A DNA stretch of 64,000 nt, taken from Rothia mucilaginosa. GTDB taxonomy: Bacteria > Actinomycetota > Actinomycetes > Actinomycetales > Micrococcaceae. The notes under the pieces are model-generated. The model saw only the letters and a list, made by a program, of their open reading frames with translations. It did not search any database and had not been told where the DNA came from. This document shows, in pieces, positions 56,787 through 64,000 of this stretch. The stretch is from assembly GCF_001548235.1 (NCBI RefSeq), contig NZ_AP014938.1:992001-1056000 (forward strand), written 5' to 3'. The translations under genes were made by a program, and so were the position numbers. The stretch's first letter is position 1. Every line of letters starts with the position of its first letter.

Positions 56787-57656
56787 CTACGCGTTAATGC
56801 CCCACATATCCCGCGCCAGACGCGCAATATGAATCGTCAAATACGTCAACTCATCACGAGTGAGGCTATGCTTCAACTGCATCTGCAGCACCAGCAAAAC
56901 CTTCTGCGCACACGCGTAGGCGCGCGGTGCATCCGCACGAAGAGCCGCCAACAAACTTGGCTGCGACACCTCATCAATATCCTCCGTGCGATTCGCGGAG
57001 GCGCGGCTCGCCCGCACAAACAGGTACCGCAGATGCGTCACAAAACGTGCCGCACTCATTGAATCCGGGTCGATCTTCCGCTCGTAGCTCGCCTCAATAA
57101 TTTCAAAAACCTGCGCGAAAACCTCAGTCATGCGGAATGCCTGAGACATATCCGCCGTCGCAAATTGCGCGTTGACCAGGTGCAACGCCAAAGGAATAGC
57201 CTCATTCGGGTCCAGTTCAACCTGCAGGCGCTCGCGAACCATCTGCAAAACCGCGCGGCCGTACTCCACCTCGCGCGGGTAGAGAACAGTCACCTCCGGG
57301 GCGAGCGGATACTCCACCCGCACCCCATCACGCGCACGAACCACCGCATAGTGCAGGTGATCAGCCAGCGGAAGAATAAACGAGTTCGACAGCTCCAGCG
57401 CACCCTCGGCGCGCACCTTCGACTCCAGAAGAGTGGCAATCGACAGAATCTCCGCCGGAATCTCAGACAGAGTCATGCTCAGACGCTCACCCGACATGCC
57501 CTGCTCCGGCACAAAGGTCTGCTCCACCGCAGACGGGTCAACCAGCTGACCCTTACGCTTACCAAAAGCAATGCCGCGACCAATCATCACGGACTCCTTG
57601 CCGTGATGATCCACCGTGAGGACAACATTATTGTTATAAATACGGCTAATGCGCAT
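56787..57656 (-). CDS. BglG/LicT-type transcription antiterminator
   Basis: 289 aa from the ATG at 57656 (GGAGGA 7 nt upstream). It starts MRISRIYNNNVVLTVD, the RNA-binding CAT domain (about 1-58, with GIAFGKRKGQLVD). Two PRD domains follow. The phosphorylatable histidines are present: ADHLHYAV and ALHLVNAQF in PRD1, VTHLRYLF and TIHIARLAR in PRD2. Such proteins bind nascent RNA and stop early termination when their PTS is taking up sugar. It precedes the mannose-family PTS, the likely target, although classical partners are beta-glucoside PTSs. Confidence 0.93.
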   Translation of the reverse strand: MRISRIYNNNVVLTVDHHGKESVMIGRGIAFGKRKGQLVDPSAVEQTFVPEQGMSGERLSMTLSEIPAEILSIATLLESKVRAEGALELSNSFILPLADHLHYAVVRARDGVRVEYPLAPEVTVLYPREVEYGRAVLQMVRERLQVELDPNEAIPLALHLVNAQFATADMSQAFRMTEVFAQVFEIIEASYERKIDPDSMSAARFVTHLRYLFVRASRASANRTEDIDEVSQPSLLAALRADAPRAYACAQKVLLVLQMQLKHSLTRDELTYLTIHIARLARDMWGINA

Positions 57657-57909
57657 TCGTCGTCCTCCTTCACGGTTGTTGGGTCGCCGGAACAGAAACG
57701 GCAAAATCAAAAGATACGCAAAGGTGATTGAGTGTTACCTAAGCTAGTACAAATTCTACCGAAAGTTTGAAGCCGCCATGAAGGGTTAACGAGCAAATCC
57801 GGGGTAAAGCTGTGCTCCAGCTGTGATGCGGGCAAGCATTCCATAAGTTTGCGGCTGAAAACCAGCTCCCGCCCCGCCGTGAACCCTAAATCGCGATACT
57901 CTTAATCAC

Positions 57910-58653
57910 ATGAGCAGCAAAGCAACCGAAATCGCAAAGAACCTTCCCACGCTAGAGCACCCGGACGGTAGCCCCATCCGCGCCCTTGTCGTTGACGACG
58001 AGGAAATGCTCAAGGAACTCGTCAGCATGGGTCTGAAAATGATCGGCTGGGATGTGCAGTCCGCAGGTGACGGCCCCTCCGCGCTCGCGATTGCCCGCGA
58101 TTGGCGCCCCGACGTGCTTGTGCTGGACATTATGATGCCCGGCTTCGACGGCCTGGAGCTGCTCTCTCGTATCCGTAAGTTCTACCCCGAAGTTCCCTGC
58201 CTCTTCCTGACCGCTAAGGACTCGGTCGATAACCGTATCGAAGGCCTTGCCGCCGGTGCGGACGACTACGTGACCAAGCCCTTCTCGATGGAAGAAGTAA
58301 TGATCCGTCTGCACCGCCTGGTGCAGCGCTCCGGCGTTGCCGCCATTGACGACGCTGAGCTGGTCGTCGGCGACCTGGTGCTGAACCAGGACACCCGCGA
58401 GGTGACCCGCGGTGGCGAGCAGATTAACCTCACCGCAACCCAGTTCGACCTGCTGCGCTACCTCATGGAGAACGCGAAGCGCGTGGTCTCCAAGAGTCAG
58501 ATTCTTGATAATGTCTGGAACTACGATTTTGGTGGTCAGGCAAATATTGTGGAGCTGTACATCTCGTACCTGCGTAAGAAGATTGACGTGGGCCGCGAAC
58601 CGATGATTCACACCGTGCGCGGTGCCGGTTACGTGCTACGTCCCGCCGTCTAA
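57910..58653 (+). CDS. Two-component response regulator, OmpR family
   Basis: 247 aa. The receiver domain (about 22-140) has the acidic pair Asp29/Asp30, phospho-acceptor Asp73 in LVLDIMMPG, Thr101 and Lys123 in VTKPF. The winged-helix domain (about 150-245) has LTATQFDLLRYLMENAKRVVSKSQIL and ISYLRKKIDVGREPMIHTVRGAGYVL. About 20 extra residues precede the receiver. It is paired with the kinase downstream, with a strong hairpin between them. The signal and targets are unknown; TrcR/MprA-like by general pattern. Confidence 0.95.
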   Translation: MSSKATEIAKNLPTLEHPDGSPIRALVVDDEEMLKELVSMGLKMIGWDVQSAGDGPSALAIARDWRPDVLVLDIMMPGFDGLELLSRIRKFYPEVPCLFLTAKDSVDNRIEGLAAGADDYVTKPFSMEEVMIRLHRLVQRSGVAAIDDAELVVGDLVLNQDTREVTRGGEQINLTATQFDLLRYLMENAKRVVSKSQILDNVWNYDFGGQANIVELYISYLRKKIDVGREPMIHTVRGAGYVLRPAV

Positions 58654-58671
58654 GTTTATTCTCTGCTCTTC

Positions 58672-58710
58672 ATATGGCGCGGTATAACACCCGGTTATAC
58701 CGCGCCATAT
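58672..58710 (+). terminator. Perfect 17-bp hairpin between regulator and kinase
   Basis: Stem ATATGGCGCGGTATAAC and complement, loop acccg, 18 nt after the regulator stop. No U-run, so it may attenuate, stabilise the upstream mRNA or bind a protein. Confidence 0.6.
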
Positions 58711-58752
58711 CAGTTATATTCCGTATTTCGAATATAGAAAGAAAGGATGCTC

Positions 58753-60402
58753 GTGGGCTCCTACTCACCCGGTGAACCCGCCTCCCCGGATAACGAAGCA
58801 ACCCGCCCCCTGCACGCGGGTGCCCCCGCACGAGACGGTGCCGCGCCCTCTCCGGGGAACTTCTTCGTGCGCCTACGCGCCGCCTGGAAAAGCATGAGGA
58901 ACCCCGAGGCGTCCCCCGAAGAACTCGGGTACGTACCCCACCTGCGTTCGCGCCTTATTGCTATCCTCGTGGCGGCCCTCGGCATTGCCTGCCTCATCAT
59001 CGGCCTGTCCACCTACGTGACCCTGCAGAACTCCCTCTACCAGCAGGCACAAAGCGACCTCAAAGAAACCAGCCACCGCGTAGTGCAGCCGACCTCCCGA
59101 GACGGCAAGCGAGAAGAAGTGGACTGCAGTGACCTGCAGAGCAGCAAATCCCTCTTTGCGCCCGGTCAGGCGGCCGGAACTATCATCACCTGCGTGGAAT
59201 CCGAAGGTGCCGTAGAAATCGCCAGCAAGCTCACCAAGGACGGCACCGTACAAGCCCTCTCCGCCAATGACCAGGTAACCCTCGGAACCATGGCGCTAAA
59301 CGCCACCAAAGAAGAAATCCGAGAGGTCAAGCTGGAATCCGGCCTGTACCTCATCAAAATCACCCCGAAGGCCAATAGCGATGCCGACGCCCAGGTGGTC
59401 GGTATTCCGCTCGCCAACATACAGCAGACCCTCACCATCTTCGTGATTGTGGTAGCCCTCGGCTCCATCGCCGTGATGGTCGGTGCCGGCGTGGCGGGCT
59501 CCTACATTATTCGCGGCACCATGAAGCCCCTGGAGCGAGTCTCCGCGGTGGCAACCGATGTTGCGCACCTGGATTTGGAAGAGCACACCATCTCCTCGGC
59601 GGTGCGAGTGGAACCGCGCGATTCCGACCCGCGCACCGAAGTAGGCGCCGTGGGCTACGCCCTCAACCAGCTGCTGGATAACGTGAACTCCGCTCTCGAG
59701 GTGCGCGAACGCACCGAACACCAGATTCGCGCCTTCATTGCGGACGCCTCCCACGAGCTGCGTACGCCCCTTGCCGCCATTAAGGGCTACTCCGATATGC
59801 TCCGCTGGACCGAGCCGCTCAGTGAATCCGGCCAGTCCTCCCTGGCGCGTATCGACTCGCAGACCGAACGCATGTCACGCCTCGTTGAAGACCTGCTGAC
59901 CCTTGCCCGCCTGGACGAGGGCCGTGAGCCCAAGTTTGAGCTCGTCGACCTGACCGAGCTGGTACTTGAATGTACCTCCGACATGCAGGCGGCGGCCCGC
60001 ACCCACGAATGGCACCTGAACCTGCCCGACGAACCGGTCGAGGTCGTGGCGGATCGCTCCCAGATTCAGCGCGTGATCCTAAACCTGCTCTCGAATGCCC
60101 GCAAGCACACCGATGAGGGTACGCGCGTGACTGCGGGTCTGGCCGTGGATGCTGCACGCCGCGAGGCTGTAGTGACCGTGACCGATAACGGTCCGGGCAT
60201 TGCCCCTGATTTCTTGCCGAAGATTTTTGACCGCTTCACCCGCGCCGATAAGGCACGCTCCGGTTCGGATGGAACCACCGGCCTGGGCCTGGCGATTGTG
60301 CAGGCGATTGTGCAGGCGCACGGCGGTTCGATTCAGGTGCAGAGCCAGCCGGGTCATACAGTCTTTACGGTGCGTCTGCCTTTGGAGTCGGCGCGCGCCT
60401 AA
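58753..60402 (+). CDS. Two-component sensor histidine kinase
   Basis: 549 aa from the GTG at 58753 (AAAGGA 6 nt upstream); an ATG two codons earlier is too close to the site. A polar Pro/Ala-rich tail (about 1-65) precedes helix 1 (about 73-94), an outer sensor domain (about 95-220) with two cysteines (DCSDLQ and TCVESE) that could pair, and helix 2 (about 222-250). HAMP follows, then the dimer/phosphate-acceptor FIADASHELRTPLAAIKG with His334, and ATPase boxes (N, VTDNGPGIAP, GLGLAIVQAI). It should phosphorylate the adjacent regulator. Confidence 0.95.
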   Translation: MGSYSPGEPASPDNEATRPLHAGAPARDGAAPSPGNFFVRLRAAWKSMRNPEASPEELGYVPHLRSRLIAILVAALGIACLIIGLSTYVTLQNSLYQQAQSDLKETSHRVVQPTSRDGKREEVDCSDLQSSKSLFAPGQAAGTIITCVESEGAVEIASKLTKDGTVQALSANDQVTLGTMALNATKEEIREVKLESGLYLIKITPKANSDADAQVVGIPLANIQQTLTIFVIVVALGSIAVMVGAGVAGSYIIRGTMKPLERVSAVATDVAHLDLEEHTISSAVRVEPRDSDPRTEVGAVGYALNQLLDNVNSALEVRERTEHQIRAFIADASHELRTPLAAIKGYSDMLRWTEPLSESGQSSLARIDSQTERMSRLVEDLLTLARLDEGREPKFELVDLTELVLECTSDMQAAARTHEWHLNLPDEPVEVVADRSQIQRVILNLLSNARKHTDEGTRVTAGLAVDAARREAVVTVTDNGPGIAPDFLPKIFDRFTRADKARSGSDGTTGLGLAIVQAIVQAHGGSIQVQSQPGHTVFTVRLPLESARA

Positions 60403-60452
60403 TGCGCTCACTCGGTGGTTCACTGGGCGGGTAGTTGGGTGGGTGTTCGGGA

Positions 60453-60490
60453 GGGGCGGGGTGTGTTGTGCACTCCGCCCCTTTGGTTTG
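60453..60490 (+). terminator. Terminator after the kinase gene
   Basis: GGGGCGG-GTG arms with CAC-CCGCCCC, short loop, followed by TTTGGTTT. Confidence 0.75.
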
Positions 60491-60559
60491 CATTTTTGGG
60501 CTGTTATAGCGCTCTGACGTGCCAAAACACTAAATTGCTTGTTGAGTAAACATTAAATC

Positions 60560-60588
60560 TGCACTTCAAGTTTATTGCCTTGAGTGCA
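60560..60588. promoter_or_regulatory. Candidate TetR operator
   Basis: Dyad TGCACTTCAAG - 8 nt - CTTGAGTGCA, one extra base in one arm, 67 nt upstream of the TetR gene start. Place and symmetry suit autoregulation; binding is inferred. Confidence 0.5.
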
Positions 60589-60654
60589 AATATGTGGTGA
60601 ATCTAACCCTCGAATAGTTACTCCCGGTGAAACATTACGCGTATTGTAAAAAGC

Positions 60655-61356
60655 ATGGCTAATCTTGTTGAATCCCCCGCAAATATCACGGACAAGCGTT
60701 CCGCCCGCAAGGCAGAGAACCGCATCGCAATCGTTGAGGCAGCAGAATCCCTCATCCTCGAGGGCGGCTACGGCGCCCTCAACGCGGAAGCGCTCGCAGA
60801 ACGCGCAGGCGTCTCCCGCCGCACCATCTTCAACCACTTCGCCTCTGTAGATGACGTGCTGGTCACCCGCATGAACCAGTACTTCAACCGCATCTTCGAA
60901 GAATGCGACTTCACTATCTCCGGTGAAAACGCAAGCATGGAAGCCGAAATGCTCTCCATCGCCCGCAAGGTCTTCATGAGCAACACCCTCGAAGAGTACA
61001 TCGCACCCTTCGCGCACCTGCTCTACGCCCTCGAAATGGACAGCCCCGCGAAGTTCGAAGAATACTCGCACGTCATCCTCGAGCGCACCTACGACATCTT
61101 CCTCGAACAGTACCTCGCGGCATACCCCGACCTGCCCTACCTGCGCGTGGCAGTCTTCGCCTCCAACCTCTCCGAAACCATCGGTGAAGGCGTCTACTAC
61201 TACCTCACCCGCGCCGAAGAAATGACGGCCAAGGTCGCAGCGGAAGCCCCCGAAGGTACCCACCCCGAAGCACTCGCCATTGAAGCAATGCGCCAGTGCG
61301 TCCTCGAAGCACTCGACTACCTGGGCCGTCTGGTCCAGGGCGAATTCGCAAGCTAA
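60655..61356 (+). CDS. TetR-family regulator beside MMPL transporter
   Basis: 233 aa. The helix-turn-helix (about 20-70) includes IVEAAESLILEGGYGALNAEALAERAGVSRRTIFNHFASVDDVLVTRM. The rest is helical and acidic, with one Cys near the C-terminus. A dyad lies upstream. It precedes the MMPL gene in the same direction; terminator-like sequence between them suggests separate units, but TetR genes beside exporters commonly control them. Confidence 0.9.
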   Translation: MANLVESPANITDKRSARKAENRIAIVEAAESLILEGGYGALNAEALAERAGVSRRTIFNHFASVDDVLVTRMNQYFNRIFEECDFTISGENASMEAEMLSIARKVFMSNTLEEYIAPFAHLLYALEMDSPAKFEEYSHVILERTYDIFLEQYLAAYPDLPYLRVAVFASNLSETIGEGVYYYLTRAEEMTAKVAAEAPEGTHPEALAIEAMRQCVLEALDYLGRLVQGEFAS

Positions 61357-61390
61357 GCCCCATAGCGTCACCGCTCCAACACTCTCGCTT

Positions 61391-61432
61391 CGGGCACCTC
61401 ACCTGCAGGTGCCCGGGGCGGGGTGTTTTTTG
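61391..61432 (+). terminator. Terminator after TetR gene
   Basis: Stem CGGGCACCT/AGGTGCCCG, 7-nt loop, with a T-run (GGTGTTTTTTG) 13 nt further on. Confidence 0.65.
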
Positions 61433-61545
61433 CCCAAAAACAGGCAGTAGCGTTCGTCATGCAGGGCAAAACTACAAGGCAAACACCGCACACCCAATAC
61501 GCCACTCCCTACTCTTCACTCACTCAACTTCAAAAGGACTAATTT

Positions 61546-64000
61546 ATGGCTACATGGCTCTACCGCATCGGTGAAGCCGCCGCCCGCCGCGCATGGGCTG
61601 TCAGCCTCATCTGGGCACTCATCATTGCCGGCGTAGCGGGTGCCTACACCGCGTTCCACGGCAAGCTCAGCAATACCTTCACCATGCCCGGAACGCAGAC
61701 CCAGCAGCTCTCCGACGAGCTCGCACAGCGCTTCCCCAGCGCCAACCGCGGCTCCGGCCAGATCATTCTTACGACCGGTGACGGCACCGCCCTCACCGAA
61801 GAGCAGAAGCAGGCATTCTCCGCCGCACTGAGCGCGCTACCCAGTGAGGTGCCTTCCGTGGATGCGGTCACCGACCCGTTCACCACCACCTCCAAGCTTG
61901 CAGAAGCAAAAACCCAGCTTGACGAGGCGCACGCCAAGATTGACGCCGCCCCCTCCCAGATTGAGGACGGTAAAAAGCGGCTGAATGCCGCCGCCTCGCA
62001 GATTGAGGACGGCATGAAGCAGATTGCCGACAACGAGAAGAAGCTCGACGACTCACAGGTGCAGATTAGTGCAGGCCAGGAGCAGCTCGCCTCCGCGCAG
62101 AAGCAGGTGGACGACGCGCAGGCACAGCTGAAGGACGGCTACGCCCAGGCGGAGGCAGCAGGCTCACCCGCCGCCATGATCGAGCAGCTCAACGCCCAGC
62201 AGGCGCAGCTGACCGAACAGCAGAATGCCCTCAATCAGCAGCGCGATACCCTGACTGAGAGCCAGAAGCAGGTTGATGCGGGCCGTGCAGAAATCGCCTC
62301 GAAGAAGGACGAGCTGGCTGAGGGTCAGAAGAAGCTGGAGGAGCAGCGCAACCAGTTGCAGAAGACCGAGAATGAGCTGCCGGCGCAGCGTGAGCAGTTG
62401 GAGCGTCAGCAGAAGCTCTACGACTTCACCTCCGGCTACCGTATGGTCTCTGAGGATCAGTCGACGGCGATTGCGACGGTCTCGTTTAAGAAGAAGATTT
62501 TTGAGGTTCCGTCCGCTGATTTGCAGAAGGTTATGTCTAATATCGAGTCGGCGGACCTGCACGGTGCGACTGTCCAGTTTGACGCGAACCTGAGTGAGTC
62601 CGCGCCTGGTGGTGGCTCCCACACCGGTGAAGTTGCGGGTATGGTCATCGCCTTCATCGTGCTGATGGTTATGCTCGGCACCTTCGTGGCTGCTGGCCTG
62701 CCGATTCTCATGTCTCTGGTGGGCGTGGTGGTGGGTGTGCTCGGCACGCTCTCGCTGTCTTCTGTTATCCAGATGAGCTCCACCGCCTACACTCTGGGCA
62801 TGATGCTTGGCTTGGCGGTTGGTATCGACTATTCGCTGTTCATTCTGAACCGCTACCGCACGAACCTGCTGGACGGCATGCCGAAGGTCCAGGCGATTGC
62901 CCTGGCGAATGGTACGAGCGGTAACGCCGTGGTTTTCGCGGCAAGCACCGTGATTATTGCGCTCGTGGCACTGAATGTAACCGGTATTCCTTTCCTGGGC
63001 GTGATGGGTAACGCCGCCGCGTTCTGTGTGGTGGTTGCCGCTCTGATCGCGGTGACTCTTACCCCTGCGGTGCTGTCCCTGGCGGGTACCAAAGTCATGT
63101 CGAAGAAGCTGTGGGCATCCATCGATACCCTGAAGAAGATTGAGGAACGCCGCGCGCAGGATGCCGAGCGCACCGAGAAGCCGAACGGCTGGTTGCGCTT
63201 CGTGCTGGCGCGTCCGCTGCTGACCCTGGTGGCCGGTACGCTGGCGCTGCTGGCGGTTGCCGCACCCATGACGCAGATGCGTCTGGGCCTGCCGGACGCC
63301 TCGAACTACCCCTCCGATAGCGCCGCGTATAAGTCCTACGCTCTCATCAGTGAGAAGTTCGGTGAGGGCATGAGTGCCCCGTTGGTTGCGGTCGCGCACA
63401 CTCCCGCGCATATGAGCGAGGAGCAGGCTCAGCAGGCGCAGATTGATATTGCTACTGCTGTCAAGGAACGCGGCGGCTCGAACGTGCAGGCTGTGGTTCC
63501 CGGCGGTATGACCGATGACCGTACCCTCATGATTTTCCAGGTGATTCCTTCTCACAGTGCAAGCTCCGTGGAGACTGAAGAGCTCGTCCACGAGCTGCGC
63601 TCCGTGACCGTTCCGGTTCAGGGTTCTGAGGTGTCTCTCGGCGTTGCGGGTCAGACCAGCGGCAATATTGACGTCTCCGAGGTGCTTGCCCAGAAGCTGC
63701 CCCTGTACCTGGGCGTGGTGATGGGTCTGTCCTTCCTGGTGCTGATCCTGGTGTTCCGCTCGCTGATGGTTCCGCTCATCGCCTCGCTCGGTTTCCTCTT
63801 CTCGGTGCTGGCGAGCTTCGGCGCCGTGGTGTCGATTTACCAGCTGGGCTTCATGGGTGCCCTCTTCGGTGTGGACCACCCGGGCCCGGTGCTGTCCTTC
63901 TTGCCGACCCTGCTGATTGGTATTCTCTTCGGTCTTGCCATGGATTACCAGATGTTCCTGGTGACCGGCATGCGTGAAGCGTACATGCACGGCAAGGACG
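61546..64000 (+). CDS. MMPL-family transporter with coiled-coil outer domain, 3' end outside window
   Basis: At least 818 codons, AAAGGA 7 nt before the ATG; it runs off the right edge. RND-superfamily exporter, of lipids or small molecules in related cases. After helix 1 (about 16-38) comes an outer part with a long coiled coil (about 105-290, rich in Gln/Glu/Ala/Lys, no proline for long stretches). The first helix bundle has GIDYSLFILNRYR (Asp428) and the second has GLAMDYQMFLVTGMRE (Asp800), the proton-relay motifs. A long coiled coil here is seen in some MMPL proteins with YhgE/Pip-like inserts. The substrate is unknown. Confidence 0.9.
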   Translation, partial: MATWLYRIGEAAARRAWAVSLIWALIIAGVAGAYTAFHGKLSNTFTMPGTQTQQLSDELAQRFPSANRGSGQIILTTGDGTALTEEQKQAFSAALSALPSEVPSVDAVTDPFTTTSKLAEAKTQLDEAHAKIDAAPSQIEDGKKRLNAAASQIEDGMKQIADNEKKLDDSQVQISAGQEQLASAQKQVDDAQAQLKDGYAQAEAAGSPAAMIEQLNAQQAQLTEQQNALNQQRDTLTESQKQVDAGRAEIASKKDELAEGQKKLEEQRNQLQKTENELPAQREQLERQQKLYDFTSGYRMVSEDQSTAIATVSFKKKIFEVPSADLQKVMSNIESADLHGATVQFDANLSESAPGGGSHTGEVAGMVIAFIVLMVMLGTFVAAGLPILMSLVGVVVGVLGTLSLSSVIQMSSTAYTLGMMLGLAVGIDYSLFILNRYRTNLLDGMPKVQAIALANGTSGNAVVFAASTVIIALVALNVTGIPFLGVMGNAAAFCVVVAALIAVTLTPAVLSLAGTKVMSKKLWASIDTLKKIEERRAQDAERTEKPNGWLRFVLARPLLTLVAGTLALLAVAAPMTQMRLGLPDASNYPSDSAAYKSYALISEKFGEGMSAPLVAVAHTPAHMSEEQAQQAQIDIATAVKERGGSNVQAVVPGGMTDDRTLMIFQVIPSHSASSVETEELVHELRSVTVPVQGSEVSLGVAGQTSGNIDVSEVLAQKLPLYLGVVMGLSFLVLILVFRSLMVPLIASLGFLFSVLASFGAVVSIYQLGFMGALFGVDHPGPVLSFLPTLLIGILFGLAMDYQMFLVTGMREAYMHGKD

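Noticed and set aside
48753..58737. TATATTCC-type inverted repeats at about 48755, 48822 and 58715 as a shared operator
   Set aside because: The common part is short and AT-rich, arm spacing differs, and the sites may be plain promoter sequence.

Overview
This looks like the replication-origin region of a high-GC Gram-positive chromosome, most likely a Micrococcaceae and probably Rothia (R. mucilaginosa or a close relative). The genus call is an inference. It rests on the actinobacterial gene order (cca-NUDIX-murJ-pseudokinase-trxB-trxA-parB-parA-rsmG-jag-yidC-yidD-rnpA-rpmH-dnaA-dnaN-recF-dciA-gyrB-gyrA), an S18 without zinc-binding cysteines, the 16S sequence and the moderate GC. Genes left of dnaA run mostly on the minus strand and genes to its right mostly on the plus strand, as expected for forks leaving an origin near 22.9-25.1 kb.

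Layout. 1-1.45 kb: 16S rRNA (minus, 3' end cut by the window), with tandem promoters up to about 2.0 kb. 2.3-9.1 kb: dnaB, then a glycosyltransferase, a methyltransferase and a small membrane protein, then the rpsF-ssb-rpsR-rplI operon. 9.3-14.5 kb: CCA enzyme, divergent from NUDIX-murJ-pseudokinase. 14.7-16.1 kb: thioredoxin system behind a SigR-type promoter. 16.2-22.5 kb: parAB and the rsmG-jag-yidC-yidD-rnpA-rpmH block. 22.5-34.6 kb: oriC, dnaA, dnaN, recF, dciA, gyrB, gyrA. 34.8-39.5 kb: tRNA-Ile, a 33-aa DLW-39 peptide, and two identical tRNA-Ala/5S rRNA units flanking a phosphate-transporter block. 39.7-44.2 kb: CwsA-like protein, ppiA, two tandem zinc-finger rhomboids, a DnaA-box cluster, a shikimate dehydrogenase-like enzyme and a glutaredoxin. 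44.6-51.8 kb: a tiny protein, galK, a TetR regulator, a Cys-rich protein, an Na+/H+ antiporter and two small paralogues. 51.9-57.7 kb: mannose-family PTS with HAD phosphatase and LicT-type antiterminator. 57.9-64 kb: a two-component system, a second TetR regulator and a truncated MMPL transporter.

The most unusual features are these. Six perfect parS sites are present, two of them forming the core of perfect-palindrome terminators and two lying inside coding sequence. A palindromic TGTAATTACA motif recurs beside DnaA boxes at three loci, including a dense DnaA-box cluster at 42.7 kb, far from oriC. Two 5S rRNA genes sit next to tRNA-Ala with no 16S or 23S beside them. A 316-aa protein carries all 14 of its cysteines in a Gly/Cys/His tail. 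No insertion sequence, prophage or CRISPR array was seen.
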